A stretch of 64,000 nucleotides of DNA from Nannobrachium achirus (lineage: Eukaryota > Chordata > Actinopteri > Myctophiformes > Myctophidae), in assembly GCA_963921795.1 (NCBI GenBank), contig OY997653.1:25042658-25106657 (forward strand), written 5' to 3'. The first letter of the stretch is position 1; each line of letters opens with the position of its first letter. The notes under the pieces were generated by a model. It saw only the letters and a program-made list of their open reading frames with translations, was not told where the DNA came from and did not search any database. Below, one piece after another: positions 52,301 through 63,331 of the stretch. The translations under genes were made by a program, and so were the position numbers.

Positions 52301-53288
52301 TTAGATGATTATGTAATAATTGTGACAGCCCTACTGTTAGGGATGGGAAACCATGTATTCTACAAGTTTCTACCGCCAGATGCCAATACAGCATCTGTGC
52401 TTTGGTCAGGAGATATTGGACTACGAGCTTCAGGCAGGGCTGCAAGTCAAGCAGTAGGTGGCCTACAAGACACAGGGTGTCGATTTCACAATGAAAGGGA
52501 TAAGGATGAATACCCCTCCCCCAACAACAGACATGCTAGTAGTAGTTAACATATTGCATGCACACATACTCTATAACAGTGGTTCCCAAATTATTTGGGG
52601 GGATCCCCTGGTTGATAATTAGCTTTAAGTGCAACATCGTTTCTCAATCAACAGTTAACAAACCAACATACAGTATTTAAATGTACATGGGGTTACGGGT
52701 ATCTGTGCATTTCCTAAGACCTTTTTTAATAGAAAGTTGTCAAATATTAAGTGAGAAAGAGGCGATCTACAAAACTCAAAGCCTTGCAGTTGTGAGCGTG
52801 TAGATCGGCTATTGTCACAATATTTATCTGTGGAATCGAGTCAAACTAAATGCCTACATTTCCAAGTGTGTGTGTGTGTGGGGGGGGGTCCCATTTCAAA
52901 TATGAGTATTTTGGTGGTGGGGGTCGAGGCCTGAAAGGTTTGGGGAAACCTTGCTCAACTATACAGAGTGGTTCAAATAAGTTCCGGATTGGAGCTTTAA
53001 CTCTGTGATTAACTCAAATGGAACAAAGTTTCACATAGGATGTTACTCGGTCTGTTTGTGTTGTGTGTTATGGTGCATTCGACTGATGTGTTAGAAACCA
53101 GTTGGCTCTTTACCTGCAACATAGATCTCGTCTAGTTTCTCAGCAACCTTCTGAGGCAGCCCAGCCTCTAACAGGGTCTCGAAGTGCTCCGAGCGGGCTA
53201 CTACGACAGGCTCGGACGTCTCCATCGGTTCCTGCTCCTCTGTGCCCCCGTTCCCATTAACATGATCTGTAGCCATGTCGTCAGACAT
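45736..53288 (-). CDS. syncrip: hnRNP Q / SYNCRIP, three-RRM RNA-binding protein, 9 coding exons
   Basis: Nuclear-cytoplasmic RNA-binding protein acting in mRNA processing, transport and translation. Exons in transcript order: 53288-53114, 50368-50250, 50067-49846, 49247-49071, 48474-48339, 47909-47704, 47492-47343, 46791-46670, 46384-45736. All junctions are AG/GT and in phase, total 1956 nt (651 residues plus stop). Vertebrate hnRNP Q is about 620-630 residues, so the extra length lies mainly in the RGG tail. Start: ATG at 53288 ([14 protein letters not shown]), directly after an AG acceptor; an in-frame ATG four codons on matches the usual family start. The end [14 protein letters not shown] and the SNX14 neighbour favour SYNCRIP over the paralogue HNRNPR. 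Confidence 0.96.
46670..49247 (-). CDS. syncrip: SYNCRIP exons 5-9: RRM1, RRM2, RRM3
   Basis: RRM1 starts at exon 49247-49071 with RNP2 IFVGKIP and RNP1 RGYAFVTF. It ends in exon 48474-48339, which also opens RRM2 with RNP2 LFVGSIP. Exon 47909-47704 supplies RRM2 RNP1 RGFCFLEY. Exon 47492-47343 opens RRM3 with VLFVRNLA and DYAFIHY. Exon 46791-46670 closes RRM3 with [20 protein letters not shown], a basic stretch. The first residue of exon 48474-48339 is Cys where relatives have Tyr (CNNHEI versus YNNHEI). Three palindromic modules sit in the two introns beside this exon. Confidence 0.95.
48107..48180. repeat. Palindromic module in SYNCRIP intron
   Basis: AAGAATAGCAGACCTACAAG ... GCTTGTAGGTAAGCCATTG. 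No surrounding transposon ends recognised. Confidence 0.65.
48556..48620. repeat. Palindromic module in SYNCRIP intron
   Basis: GAAGATCTACAAGCTCACG ... GGGAGCTTGTAGATGTGCCAC, with TTTTGCCATTTTTGAAAAGG after it. Short loop, AT-rich flanks. Confidence 0.65.
48900..48966. repeat. Palindromic module in SYNCRIP intron
   Basis: GAAAACAGCAAATCTACAAG ... AGGAGCTTGCAGATCTGCTA. Third module within 860 bp. Confidence 0.65.
49846..53288 (-). CDS. syncrip: SYNCRIP exons 2-4: acidic N-terminal domain
   Basis: Exon 53288-53114 gives the acidic start and [20 protein letters not shown]. Exon 50368-50250 gives [20 protein letters not shown] and [14 protein letters not shown]. Exon 50067-49846 gives [20 protein letters not shown] and [19 protein letters not shown]. 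This is the hnRNP Q/R N-terminal unit (NURR-type fold). The first intron is large (50369-53113) and contains two hairpin-bearing hAT elements (51916-52333 and 52579-52945). Confidence 0.94.
51916..52333. mobile_element. hAT MITE family E, copy 2
   Basis: Starts TAGGGCTGTCACGATATGAC and ends TTGTGACAGCCCTA. Flanks CCGTCAGG and CTGTTAGG match at 6 of 8, both differences C to T. The module at 52145-52227 has 41-bp arms. Confidence 0.88.
52145..52227. repeat. Palindromic module, 41-bp arms with one mismatch
   Basis: ATAGTGGAAATAGCCGATCT ... AGATCTGCTATTTCCACTAT. Inner arms CACAACGCGTCGC/GCGACGCGTTGTG differ from the CCTCGC type in a paired way. Confidence 0.92.
52579..52945. mobile_element. Family F MITE in SYNCRIP intron 2
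   Basis: CAGTGGTTCCCAAATTATTT start, GTGCAACATCGTTTCTCAATC block, module about 52765-52818 (shortened), GGGGTCGAGGCCTGAAAGG end. Confidence 0.65.
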
Positions 53289-54713
53289 CTGTGTGTGGAG
53301 AGGATGAGATTAGAGGAAACGGGGGAAACGAAGATTAGAAGCAAATAAACACTCATTACAAACAAAGCAGACACACAGTGGTTTAACCAGTGGCCCAGAG
53401 ACCACCAGTGGTCCTTGAGGGGGTTCCAGGTGGTCCCCAGGTAACCAAATCGACCCTATTATAAAGCTTTCATGTTATGCTCTCAAGAGTGAAAGTATTG
53501 TTAAACATCTGCAATACTTGATTTACAAGAAGTCTACACAATTAGAAAATGTAAAATAATTGTTATTTTGTTCGTCTGTTATCTCTCCTATGGCACATCG
53601 ACAGCGAGCATGGAATTGTGGACACAATCTTATCCAACAACAACAAATAAATAAGTCTTGGGTCTGAGAGGCAAAATCTCATCAAACGGGGTCCGTGGCT
53701 CAAATGCCGAATAAATAATGGACCCTGATGTGAAAAAGGTTGAAACCCAATGCCACAACAGATAAGCCTGCACGCCGAAAATGTGCAGATTGGCGCCACT
53801 GATATTATGCCGTTTTTGAAACAGGATGATGATCCACGTTCAAATACAGTATCATTCATAAGTCTGGATCCGATTGTGTTAAACCTGCAAAACCGATGAT
53901 TTGACGATAGTTTACCATTAAGACCTGGAACGCATCTGTGTCACTTGAGATTTTAACCACTTTAGCTATTATTTGATACTTTTAGCTATTCAAAAATAGC
54001 AGATCTCATGTAGATGTAAAATCTAGACGATATGTGCAAATCTGGTTATGTTTTAAAACGAATATTTGTTAAGTCAAATCTTTCTTTCTCGGGGGCCTTG
54101 GAACAACATATTTTGAGATGGGGGAGTCCTCGGTCAAATACACATCATTCTGCGGGGGTCCTTGACATGAAAAGGTTCGAGCACCACTGATATCGAAACA
54201 CAGGTTTTTCAGAAACACGTTAGGATTTAGAAGACATTTTTTTAGGTCTTAAATGGGCCAGTTTGCATTTACTAACTGGACCTCTTATATGGATTACTTG
54301 AGGGGTAGCTAATTATCATCCGCATCCACCACCACGCCTCTGCATGCTAACCAGCCTTAGCTCTTAGTGTGGATGAACAGGCCTCACCCACGTCTTGAGT
54401 CGGCGTGCGGAGGAAGCTAACGACTAACGAGGTACTAAGAAAGAATAATAACACACACCCATCACCATGTTACTAATACGAGTCATACATGTTGTATGTA
54501 AATAACAGGCAAGGGGGAAACAAATTAAAGTTACAGAAATGAGGAGGGAAAAAAAGCGGGACGGCTTTTCAAAATGCCGGCTGGACGACCAAACAAGCCT
54601 CCTTTATGGTCATGCTAACGCTAGCTAGCTAGCTGCGTGAAACACACTCCACCCGTGGCTTTGAACGGATGTTTAGGTTTCGTCTATTAACCTCCGTCCG
54701 CTCAAACACTTAC

Positions 54714-54905
54714 CGTGCGAAGATGAGGTAATAATGCACACGATGCCAATTCGCGTTGTCCCGAGGCTGCTGCAAAGAAATAAAGGAAGAAAGATGTTGT
54801 TGAGGCCGGTGGTGTTGGTGTTGCTTCCTTTAGTCCCGGTTGGTTGGCGAGGAGGCAAAATGGCGGAGACCGTAACGTCGCGAGCTCTCTCGCTCTCTCA
54901 CTGAC
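54714..54905 (-). promoter_or_regulatory. syncrip: SYNCRIP non-coding first exon and GC-rich promoter
   Basis: A good donor (gtaagtg on the minus strand) ends at 54713, and the coding exon at 53288 begins exactly after an acceptor, so a separate 5' UTR exon is needed. The sequence has the CpG-rich, CGAGCTCTCTCGC-type content and the AAAATGGCGG motif (YY1-like) typical of housekeeping-gene starts. The 3' limit at 54714 is supported. The transcription start near 54905 is a guess from base composition. Confidence 0.6.
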
Positions 54906-54954
54906 TGCACGGGGTTTCTGCAGCCGCTGCTCAGGGGCTACGCTCGAGGGGAGG

Positions 54955-56240
54955 GATTAGCACTACTCCTCCCCCCTCCTCCATCCTCCCCCCTCCTCCA
55001 TCCTCCCCCTCTTCTTCCAGTGATACCTGCCTGACTGACACTGGAAAGAAAGAGACACCCAAAACCAAAGCTAAATAAATGGAATGCTATCTAGCATTAA
55101 AAAGAGAATATACATTGTCAGAATCATAGATATATCTATGATTCTTATATTCTTTTATATATAAGAATGAATGCCAGGGCAGGAAGGCCATCAAATAAAA
55201 CGTGATTTTGGTCCATTGAAATAATGAATTGAATTTAAGGGTTAAGGATGATTTTAAATTGAATATGTAGACTATCTGCAGTGAAATAAATAAATTGTGG
55301 CATTTACAATCTGATCCAATCTGATTTGGGCCCATTGCCCCAAAAGAACGTGGCAAGAAAACACATGACAAGAAAGAGAGTAGAGACACTGGTGTCTAGA
55401 GGGTATGCGCATGCATAAAGTGAATGGGAAATCGAGTGGCAAAGTGAGTTTAACGTTGTTTAAGGTCATTTAATGCAATAAGGTAGGACTTTTCTGTTTG
55501 GCTGTCTAGGCCACAAAGTAGTTTTTTGCCACTCAGTAGGCGTTCCTGCATAACTTCCGGGTATGATGATGATGTCACGCGCATACCCTCTATTGACAAG
55601 AAAGAGACACTGGTGTCTACATATTGACAAGACAGAGACAGAGGAAAAGGTGGTACAGTCAGCTACGGCATTAAGGCCACTGTGGCCTCAGGGAATGCAA
55701 TTTTTTGGGGTGGCAACGACGGCCTTCATGGCCTCCCTGAAATTCCTGCCCTGGTCAGAATACCTGACCACAGTAAATGACACAAAACGTAGGAAAGCTG
55801 TGACTAGGTACAGATGCAGCGAACCCAGCCTTGCAATAGAAAAAGGTTGCCACAGACAGACCCTGCTCCCAAGACAGTACCAAGACACCAGAGACACATA
55901 CTTCCCACAGATTACACACACGTGAGTTTGAAGACATGACCAACAACAAAAAACTCCCATACCTACTGGGAGAATCTTTTTTTGTATACTATTTAAATCG
56001 TTTTGAGAAAAAAAGAAATGCTGCAATTTGTTCCAAAGCGACTGCATAAGATTGCTGCTCTTTGTTTCAAAAAGCTTATATCCTGTGTAGGCTATAACAT
56101 GTAGGTAGGCTATAACGACACAATGTTACATAAAGTACACAATACTGTAACCCTCAAACTGTATAGGCCTACGTTCCCATGTGTCCCCCAACTGTTTTTA
56201 TTATATGTTGACATTGCTTTGGCAATGTAAACGTATGTTT
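54955..56240. other. Intergenic, no supported gene
   Basis: Upstream of the SYNCRIP promoter. Two perfect palindromes at 55119-55165 (AGAATCATAGATATATCTAT type). A 120-codon plus frame at 55563-55925 has no recognisable domain, no splice context and low-complexity flanks, so I do not call it. Confidence 0.6.
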
Positions 56241-56440
<200 letters not shown>

Positions 56441-56984
56441 GAAGATGAAGAGCAAGAGCTCCTTGTCTGTCATATAAATGCTTAAATATAGACAGAGACA
56501 GATATGTCGTTCTATAACATGAAGATGCCTCATCAGTTTCTACAGAATAAGGTCAGGATCACTTCCATGAGGGAGGAAGAGCAGCAGAGGAGTCAGATGA
56601 TGGAGATCATGGAAGCATTGGAAGGTCTGAACAAAGACATCAACAGTTTCAAAATCAGTCAGAGGAGGAGCTGGGATCTGATCACACCTTGGAAGCTTTC
56701 ATCCAATCTCAACAGTAAATAATACATGATTTTTTTTTAACAACATTTTTTTTTTTCAATCTTTTTTGAAGACGTACAAGACAACAAATACATGCCAATA
56801 AACAGACTACATACAGACAAAACAAAAAAGAATACATCAACATACAAAAAACAACCAAAATATCTGACACTAACACGACATATACGAATATTAAATAATT
56901 ATGATACAAAGAGCACATATACCATCAACATTAACAACCAGAGTCCTATGCCATAAGGCCGGACAAGTGACTGCAGAGAGAATG

Positions 56985-57440
56985 CGGCTACCCTACTCCT
57001 GATTCCTCCATTAAATAAGAAAGAGCCTTGACATACTGAATAAAATTCTCCCATATTTTCTCAAATAGTTCTTGTTTGTTTTTGAGAGTGTATGTGATTC
57101 TTTCTAAAGGAAGGCACAAAGATAGTTCCTTAAACCACTGAGCGATGCTAGGTTTCCCTTTCTTTTTCCATGAAAGGGCGATAACCCTTTTGGCTTGTAG
57201 GAACCAAAAGGTCCAGAAATTTTATCTTGCAGTTTTTTTATCTTATGGCCAATCGGATAAAGGCCTAAGAAGAGTTTTGGATCTAGCTTAATGTTAATAA
57301 GTCTGTTGTAGCTCCTTTCTAACCTCCTCCCAAAACTCCTTTATTCTTGGACATGCCCACAAACAATGGAACAAGTGCCTTTATCATTGTTACATCTGAT
57401 ACAAGTGTCCAGGATATTAGAATTAAATGTGTTTATTTTT
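56985..57440 (-). pseudogene. L1/Tx1-type LINE ORF2 C-terminal remnant
   Basis: Minus-strand frames read HLFHCLWACPRIKEFWEEV, then after frameshifts KRVIALSWKKKGKPSIAQWF, LPLERITYTLKNKQ and LFEKIWENFIQYV. These are familiar blocks from the extreme C-terminus of fish L1-type ORF2. Stops and frameshifts show it is dead and 5'-truncated. Confidence 0.7.
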
Positions 57441-57582
57441 GCCTCAACATAATTTGAGCTAAGTTAAATCGATACAGCTACAGCTTGTGTAGAGGATAGC
57501 ACAGTAGTCTTCTTCTGTTGTTACAGTAGTTGGGTAGATTGTGTTACATTGGTGTTTCCCTTTGCCCTTAGCACAATACCCC

Positions 57583-57639
<57 letters not shown>

Positions 57640-57808
57640 TGTCTGTCATTTAATTTAATGAAATTAGTAAAAAGGACTCCAATGTAATCAAGCCACAGAG
57701 CTTTCTTGGGGGTTTAAATCTTATTAGTAGACCTTGTATCTGAACTGTACTGTCCTGAGCTTTTCTTATGCAAACTAGAACTTCTAATGAAGTAGTCAAT
57801 CAAACAAA

Positions 57809-57878
<70 letters not shown>
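57583..57878. repeat. Two (CA)n tracts
   Basis: (CA)n at 57583-57637 and 57811-57878. From 57880 to 59020 I see no gene or clear repeat. Confidence 0.95.
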
Positions 57879-57879
<1 letters not shown>

Positions 57880-59030
57880 TTTCATTCTGCTAATAATATA
57901 ATGTATGTATTACGTTTTATGTAACCATACTCAAAAGTGGGCTGTGAATATTCCAGTTACTAACATTCACCAAAATTGTTGTTTGCGTCTGTGGGGGTGT
58001 TTGTAGTGGGGTGGCATAACTCATAAATCGTTCAATTTTGCAATAAAAGCACCAAATTTGGCAGATATGTTGATTGATATATTGGGAACAACCCTGGTCG
58101 GCGTGGCAGCCATTTTTCAAAATGGCCACCAGTGGTTGATCAAATCGTCCTAGTTTTTGTCCTAGTAGGCTGAAATGTTGCTAAAGTAAGTGAGTATGAA
58201 GGTGTGTGGGTGTGTTGGTGTGTTCTACCGTGATACTTAGTGTGACCTGGAGAAATGTTTTGTAGCAAAAGCATACTTAAAACAGTCTGAGAAAGCGTAT
58301 CTAATACGCATCTGATACACCGGAGGAGGGGCTGGGGCAGCATGAATGTGGACTTCAGCCTAGTCTGAGGTGAAGGTGTGGCTATTGTCTTTATTGAGGT
58401 GATACTGGCTGCTGGCGAAGGAATTCACACATTAAACAAAAGACCTGCCACACTTCATAGTATTCAAACTTCATTCACTATATGCGCGAATGTGAGCATG
58501 CTGTGCGTGGGTGGTTTGGGAGGGAGGGAATAATTAGATGCCATCCAAAAGAATCTAGAACACCACTGGTTCATGCTAATTACCCAACAGGGGGTTGCAA
58601 TGGGAGTGGCCTAGATAACAGCAATATTTGTGGAGATTTGTTCAAATGGTAATACAAACTGGAAATTTGGTACAAAACATCCTTAGAGATCACATTTTTC
58701 GATTTATGAAACTGGGCCATTTTTTGCATTTCTGCATATATAATTTTGTGAGGTCAATCAGCAAATCACCATCACCCCCTTAGGTTAGAGTTCTCAAATT
58801 CTGCCCGAACTCGACCCCTTAATAGGCTTGATAGGCCATTTTCAGGATGGTTGAGAACTCAAACTTGGCGACCTCATTCTCATATCCTATATTCGGCAAC
58901 GACGTCTGTGTCGTCTTGGCATTGACTTCTCCAGTTTCAAGATGTATTAGTAATATTAAAAATGTTACATTGATATAAAATATTGGTAATAACAGGAAAT
59001 CTTTTCAAAAATAATATTGTATACTAGTAA

Positions 59031-60872
59031 GACACCTCAGGGTGACATGCGACCTCGCCCCCCAATTCTTGGCCATCAGGCCAGTGATGTATATCGGACC
59101 AGGGGGAAATCTCGTTTTTCTGACGTAGCGATAAGGCGAAGTGTAATAACAGCAGGAGTAGCTGCTACGCATCACGCATGCATTACGCACGCACCAAGCT
59201 CTTTTTTTCCCCGCTGTAAATCTGATCTTAGACCAGCATTATCATCTCACAGTTACACAGCCATTCTTCATGTCGCTGCCTCGCGGCTAATAACGGACCT
59301 GAATCTGATCCTAGGTCAGCCTAAACACAGCACAGTACACACGTTAAACAGAACTCCAGTTCGTTCCGTATCCTGATCATAGCGCAGCAGCGCATGCCAG
59401 CGCACACACACACATTGATTGATTGATTGCTTTCTTTACAGTCTGTTGGAAAGGCTCCCCGTTAGTACATTTCGCCTTATCGGTACTAACAGCAACCCTG
59501 TTAGTACACTTGTATTTCGCCTTATCGCTACGTTGCCTTAACGCTACGTCGGCAAAACGGGATGTGCCCTCGGACCAGTTACCCATATATGGAGACCCCT
59601 GCATGATAGTCAATCATTTTATGTCAAAACATGATTACCAAACATGGGCATTAATCCCAGATATGTCCTCAATATTGATGACATTGGGACAGGGATCTCC
59701 ATACATGGGCATAAAATGTATGTTAATTAGTAAAGCCAAGCAGGGCCTTGGCAATTTAGGGCATGGGTTTGATGCCTGGGGATCTCCATATATATTAGGC
59801 ATAAGGAGGTACCCTAACAGGGCATCATCTGGGAATGCCCATACTGTATAGACATTTTATTTATTTTATCCTTTATTAAAATATATCCACATACATATGG
59901 ACTTAATATTAACGTTTTCGGGAAAGGTAGGGTGTAAATCAGAGTAAAGCAGGCTTTTGGGCAGTTAGGGCCTGGGTTGATGACATCAGAAATCTTCATA
60001 TATGGGCATAAAATGGATTTTGTTTCTGGGAATGCCCATATATGGACCTTTTATTTTATTTATTTATTTTATTTATTTTCCTTTATTAATAATAATATGT
60101 AATAATATGCATACACTGTATTTTATGCCCATACATGGATATCCCTATCAGAACCAGCCACATATATGGGCCATGGCTTGGACATCTGGCCAGTGATCTA
60201 TATCGATGACATCAGGGATCTTCACATATGGGCATAAAAGAGATTCTGGGGAATACCCATACTGTATATGGACTTTTACCAACCAATAGACAAAAATGTG
60301 TACTGACTGACTGACTGACTGACTGACTGACTGACTGACTGGGAGACAAGCTGCAACATTTCTCATGGTATACTGCGACCTTCGGTCGCAATAATTGGGA
60401 GGGACACTTTGACCACCTGTTCATGACCTTTAAACACATAATGGCCTTCTGTCTGCTTCTATGAATGCATTTTATCATTTGACTCCAAAAGTTGGATAAT
60501 ATTTCTCTAGGGAAAGCAGCTATTGACAGTGGACTCCATGCGGCTTGGTAATTAAAGTTCTTCTTCTCTGACTTTAATGGCATGTTGCAAACATTGCCTT
60601 ATGTCTGTCCGTCCTTCTGAAGATCAAGACACTGACCTCATCAAACCCTGGATATCCATACAGATGACTGGATCATCACCTAGATCTCCATATGGTCTAC
60701 ATCTGACCTCACAGACTCCTGTTCTTCTGACATCACAGTGATGACTTGACCAGCTCAGCAGAAGGGTATACAACTATACATGCCAAAGCGCCCATGCATG
60801 TGCACGCACCCATGTGCATGACCTCGCCCTTGGCGGGGTCGCTTCTCGCCCTTAGGGCGTCTTACTGGTGAT
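59031..60872. mobile_element. ~1.84-kb non-autonomous element with GTAAGAC inverted ends
   Basis: Left end TACTAGTAAGACACCTCAGG then TGACATGCGACCTCGCC pairs with the right end GGCGGGGTCGCTTCTCGCCC then TTAGGGCGTCTTACTGGT, about 35 bp with mismatches. It contains an inner inverted-repeat element (59090-59582, TCTGACGTAGCGATAAGGCG arms), many CATATATGG/GGGCATAAAATG units and a (GACT)n tract (60300-60342). No transposase frame. Confidence 0.6.
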
Positions 60873-61239
60873 ATTACTTGCTCATTACAAATTGTGTGTG
60901 AGATGCTCTATTTTGTCCACTAGAGGGCTCTGTGAGATTAGTCCACAGCACACACACAAGACAGGCGGTGCTCCATTCATAATACCTTTCAAACTTAACT
61001 ATTTCTCAACTGGCAGACAATGTCTCTTAATAATAACTTTGTTTATTGGATTTGAACTATGAAATGTTATTATTGTGTTTCCCCTGATAGATTCATTACA
61101 CTTGGAAGAAAGGTATAGCCTTCAAAAAGCCTAAAAATAAATGAATAAATAAACAAATGTTAAAATCAATTTATTACCCATTGTTTTTTTTGTTTTTTGA
61201 AGCGGTGGAAACCGCTTCCAATGAATGGCTTTGTGTGTA

Positions 61240-61425
61240 TCACGCCCATATATGGTCATCTCAGTCCAGAATGAACAGGCTTTTTCAAAAACAGAATGTC
61301 CGTTTAATTACCATATATGGTGATCTCAGTCCAGAATGAACAGGGTTTTTCAAAAACAGAATGTCCGTTACCTTATGTCCATATATGGTCACTCCAGGCC
61401 AGAATGAACAGGTTTTTCCTGTCCT
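61240..61425 (+). repeat. Three tandem units with CArG-like cores
   Basis: Three ~67-bp units, each with CCATATATGG followed by TCCAGAATGAACAGG or a variant. The first two add TTTTTCAAAAACAGAATGTC. Confidence 0.8.
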
Positions 61426-61523
61426 GTACATATATAGGCTTTATATGTCCTGTACATCTAGAATATGTGTGCGTTGTCCCTCCCGGTCAGATGAATGGAT
61501 ACTTTGAGGATTGGTCAAGCTTC

Positions 61524-61575
61524 ATAAAATAGATTAAAACACATACATTAAAAATGTATGTGTTTTAATCTATTT
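61524..61575. repeat. Palindrome, ~25-bp arms
   Basis: ATAGATTAAAACACATACAT is mirrored by ATGTATGTGTTTTAATCTAT across a 4-nt loop, about 450 bp upstream of the THAP-chromodomain start codon. Confidence 0.85.
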
Positions 61576-61879
61576 TATTTTTTAAACCTATTATACCAAC
61601 TGTCATACCAGCTCTCCAAATACATTCAGAATAGAAGTTTTATCTGTCCACCGCTTCAATTCGAACCGAGGTTTTTTTTTTTTTTTACAATATCTACTGC
61701 ATAGTACTGTGTTCTATCCGTCTGTCATTCAATGTTATATAGCATACATAAAGGTTTCCTGTGCAAATAAGCCGTAAAAGCTTACTAGGATCTCCTTTTA
61801 GTTGACCTTGTAGTACCGGTGATTTGTAGTTTTGTACTGTCATGAAACTGTACCTTTTCCTATGAAGTGAACACAGCGG

Positions 61880-62024
61880 AGCGCTCCCTAAACTCCGGTT
61901 CAGCCAATCAGAAGCTTCCGCGGGCGGGTCTTGTCTTACCCAGTTTTGTGCGCGCCACAGTCCACACTCTGGTCTGGGAGTCTCTGTTCAAAAGTACCGT
62001 GCTAAATAGATAAATAAGGCTATA
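61880..62024 (+). promoter_or_regulatory. Promoter of the THAP-chromodomain gene
   Basis: The 145 bp before the ATG contain a CCAAT box (AGCCAATCAG near 61905), a GC box (GCGGGCGGG near 61922) and a GCGCGC stretch near 61951. The start codon context is ATAATGG. This supports a TATA-less, housekeeping-type promoter. The transcription start was not determined. Confidence 0.5.
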
Positions 62025-63249
62025 ATGGTTCGTCATTGCGCAATTTGCGCTTACCCGGGTTGTGCTAATAGAATGACAACATCATGTACGAATCCGATTA
62101 GTTTCCATGGACTGCCTTTACAGTGTCCACAGACGTTGGAACTATGGCTCATTATTCTGCAAATAGACGTAAAAACACCAGCAGAAGAATTGAGGGCTAA
62201 AGACTTTAGAGTTTGCAGTGCTCATTTCGACGACGAAGACTACGTTCTTAGCACAACAAGAATGGAAGAAGAGGGAATAAAACCACTGAAGCTTTATCTG
62301 AAGCTAGATGCTGTTCCAAAAGCTGGTAAACACGAGGTAAATAATCATTCTTGATATAATGAGGTGTGTTCCTTTGGCAAATATAATAGAATATCCGGTG
62401 TTAGAGCTAGCAATTCCGGTTTGATTCATTCGCCTACAAAATAAAACCCCAGTAATTAATGCCACTGAAAAACAATGAATTTGCACATTACATGCACATT
62501 AAAAATATTAATTAAGCTTTTAAACAAAGTTATACAATAACAATTATGTTTATGTGTAAAAAATGTTTTAATAACAAAAGAATAATATATCTAAATAGAT
62601 AAATTCTGTTCACTGGAGTGCACACACACATTATTATTTTACCATGATAGATTTTTATCATGATAAACAATATTATTGTGTATCGTCCCATCCCTACCTG
62701 GTGACCTCTGACGCCCTCCTAATCATAGAGCTCCTAATACGTTAGCTGGCCATGTTTTTGCTACACACAACACCACTGACCACTTTCACCAAGTGTATTT
62801 TTTTAATTATTACTAAAGACCTATTACGCAGCTATAAACAACAAACCACTAAATGTGTGCGGATGGTTACAGAACTTTTATCATCAACCGGAGTTGCATG
62901 TTGCGTTGCATCACTCACGCAGAAACTATTTAAAATGTGGTTGTAATGTCGAACATTGCTAAACGTCTTTGGTATCTCTTTACTAGTTGGAGGAGAAGCC
63001 TCAGACTGCAGTGGCGGTGTGGGACTCGGATTCGGAGGGAGAAGAGGAGTGCCATCCATATAAACCCACATACTATCTACCTGCTAGGCCTACTATGGTT
63101 GTAGCGACCGTGAAGGAGGAGGAGGGGGAGGAGTCTCAGCCAGCAGTGACGGTGACAGTGGAGCAAGACCAGGAGGTGGAGAAGGTGCTGGATCGACTTG
63201 AGATGAATGGAAGGGTGAAGTACCTCCTCAAATGGAAAGGTTTCTCAGA
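62025..63249 (+). CDS. THAP zinc finger - chromodomain fusion protein (5' part of gene)
   Basis: Exon 1 (62025-62336) encodes 104 residues with a complete THAP domain: Cys8-x4-Cys13 (CAYPGC; Cys5 is an alternative ligand), ISFHGLP, Trp41, Cys64-x2-His67 (VCSAHF) and the closing AVP at 96-98. Its donor (gtaaat) is phase 0. After a 650-bp intron, exon 2 (62987-63249) starts in phase 0 with LEEKPQT, runs through an acidic linker (SDSEGEEE, KEEEGEE) and ends EVEKVLDRLEMNGRVKYLLK plus WKGFSE, the first half of an HP1/CBX1-3-5-type chromodomain. The GT donor falls after GFSE, a position I recall for HP1-family genes. The rest of the chromodomain lies beyond the window. Expected role: sequence-specific DNA binding joined to chromatin binding. 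I know no named gene with this layout. The joining of the two exons is inferred from phase and splice sites. Confidence 0.7.
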
Positions 63250-63331
63250 GTGAGTCCAACTCCAAGCCTCCTTTCTCCCAACGTGATAAACATTTTATTG
63301 CAATCGTCAGGTCGCAAGGTACTATGAACCC

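Noticed and set aside
55563-55925. 120-codon plus frame
   Set aside because: No domain, no promoter or splice context; composition fits chance.
56504-56722. Plus frame with a short charged stretch (MREEEQQRSQMMEIMEALEG)
   Set aside because: Looks like a coiled-coil scrap between a microsatellite and a LINE remnant. Possibly part of a retrotransposon, but not supportable.
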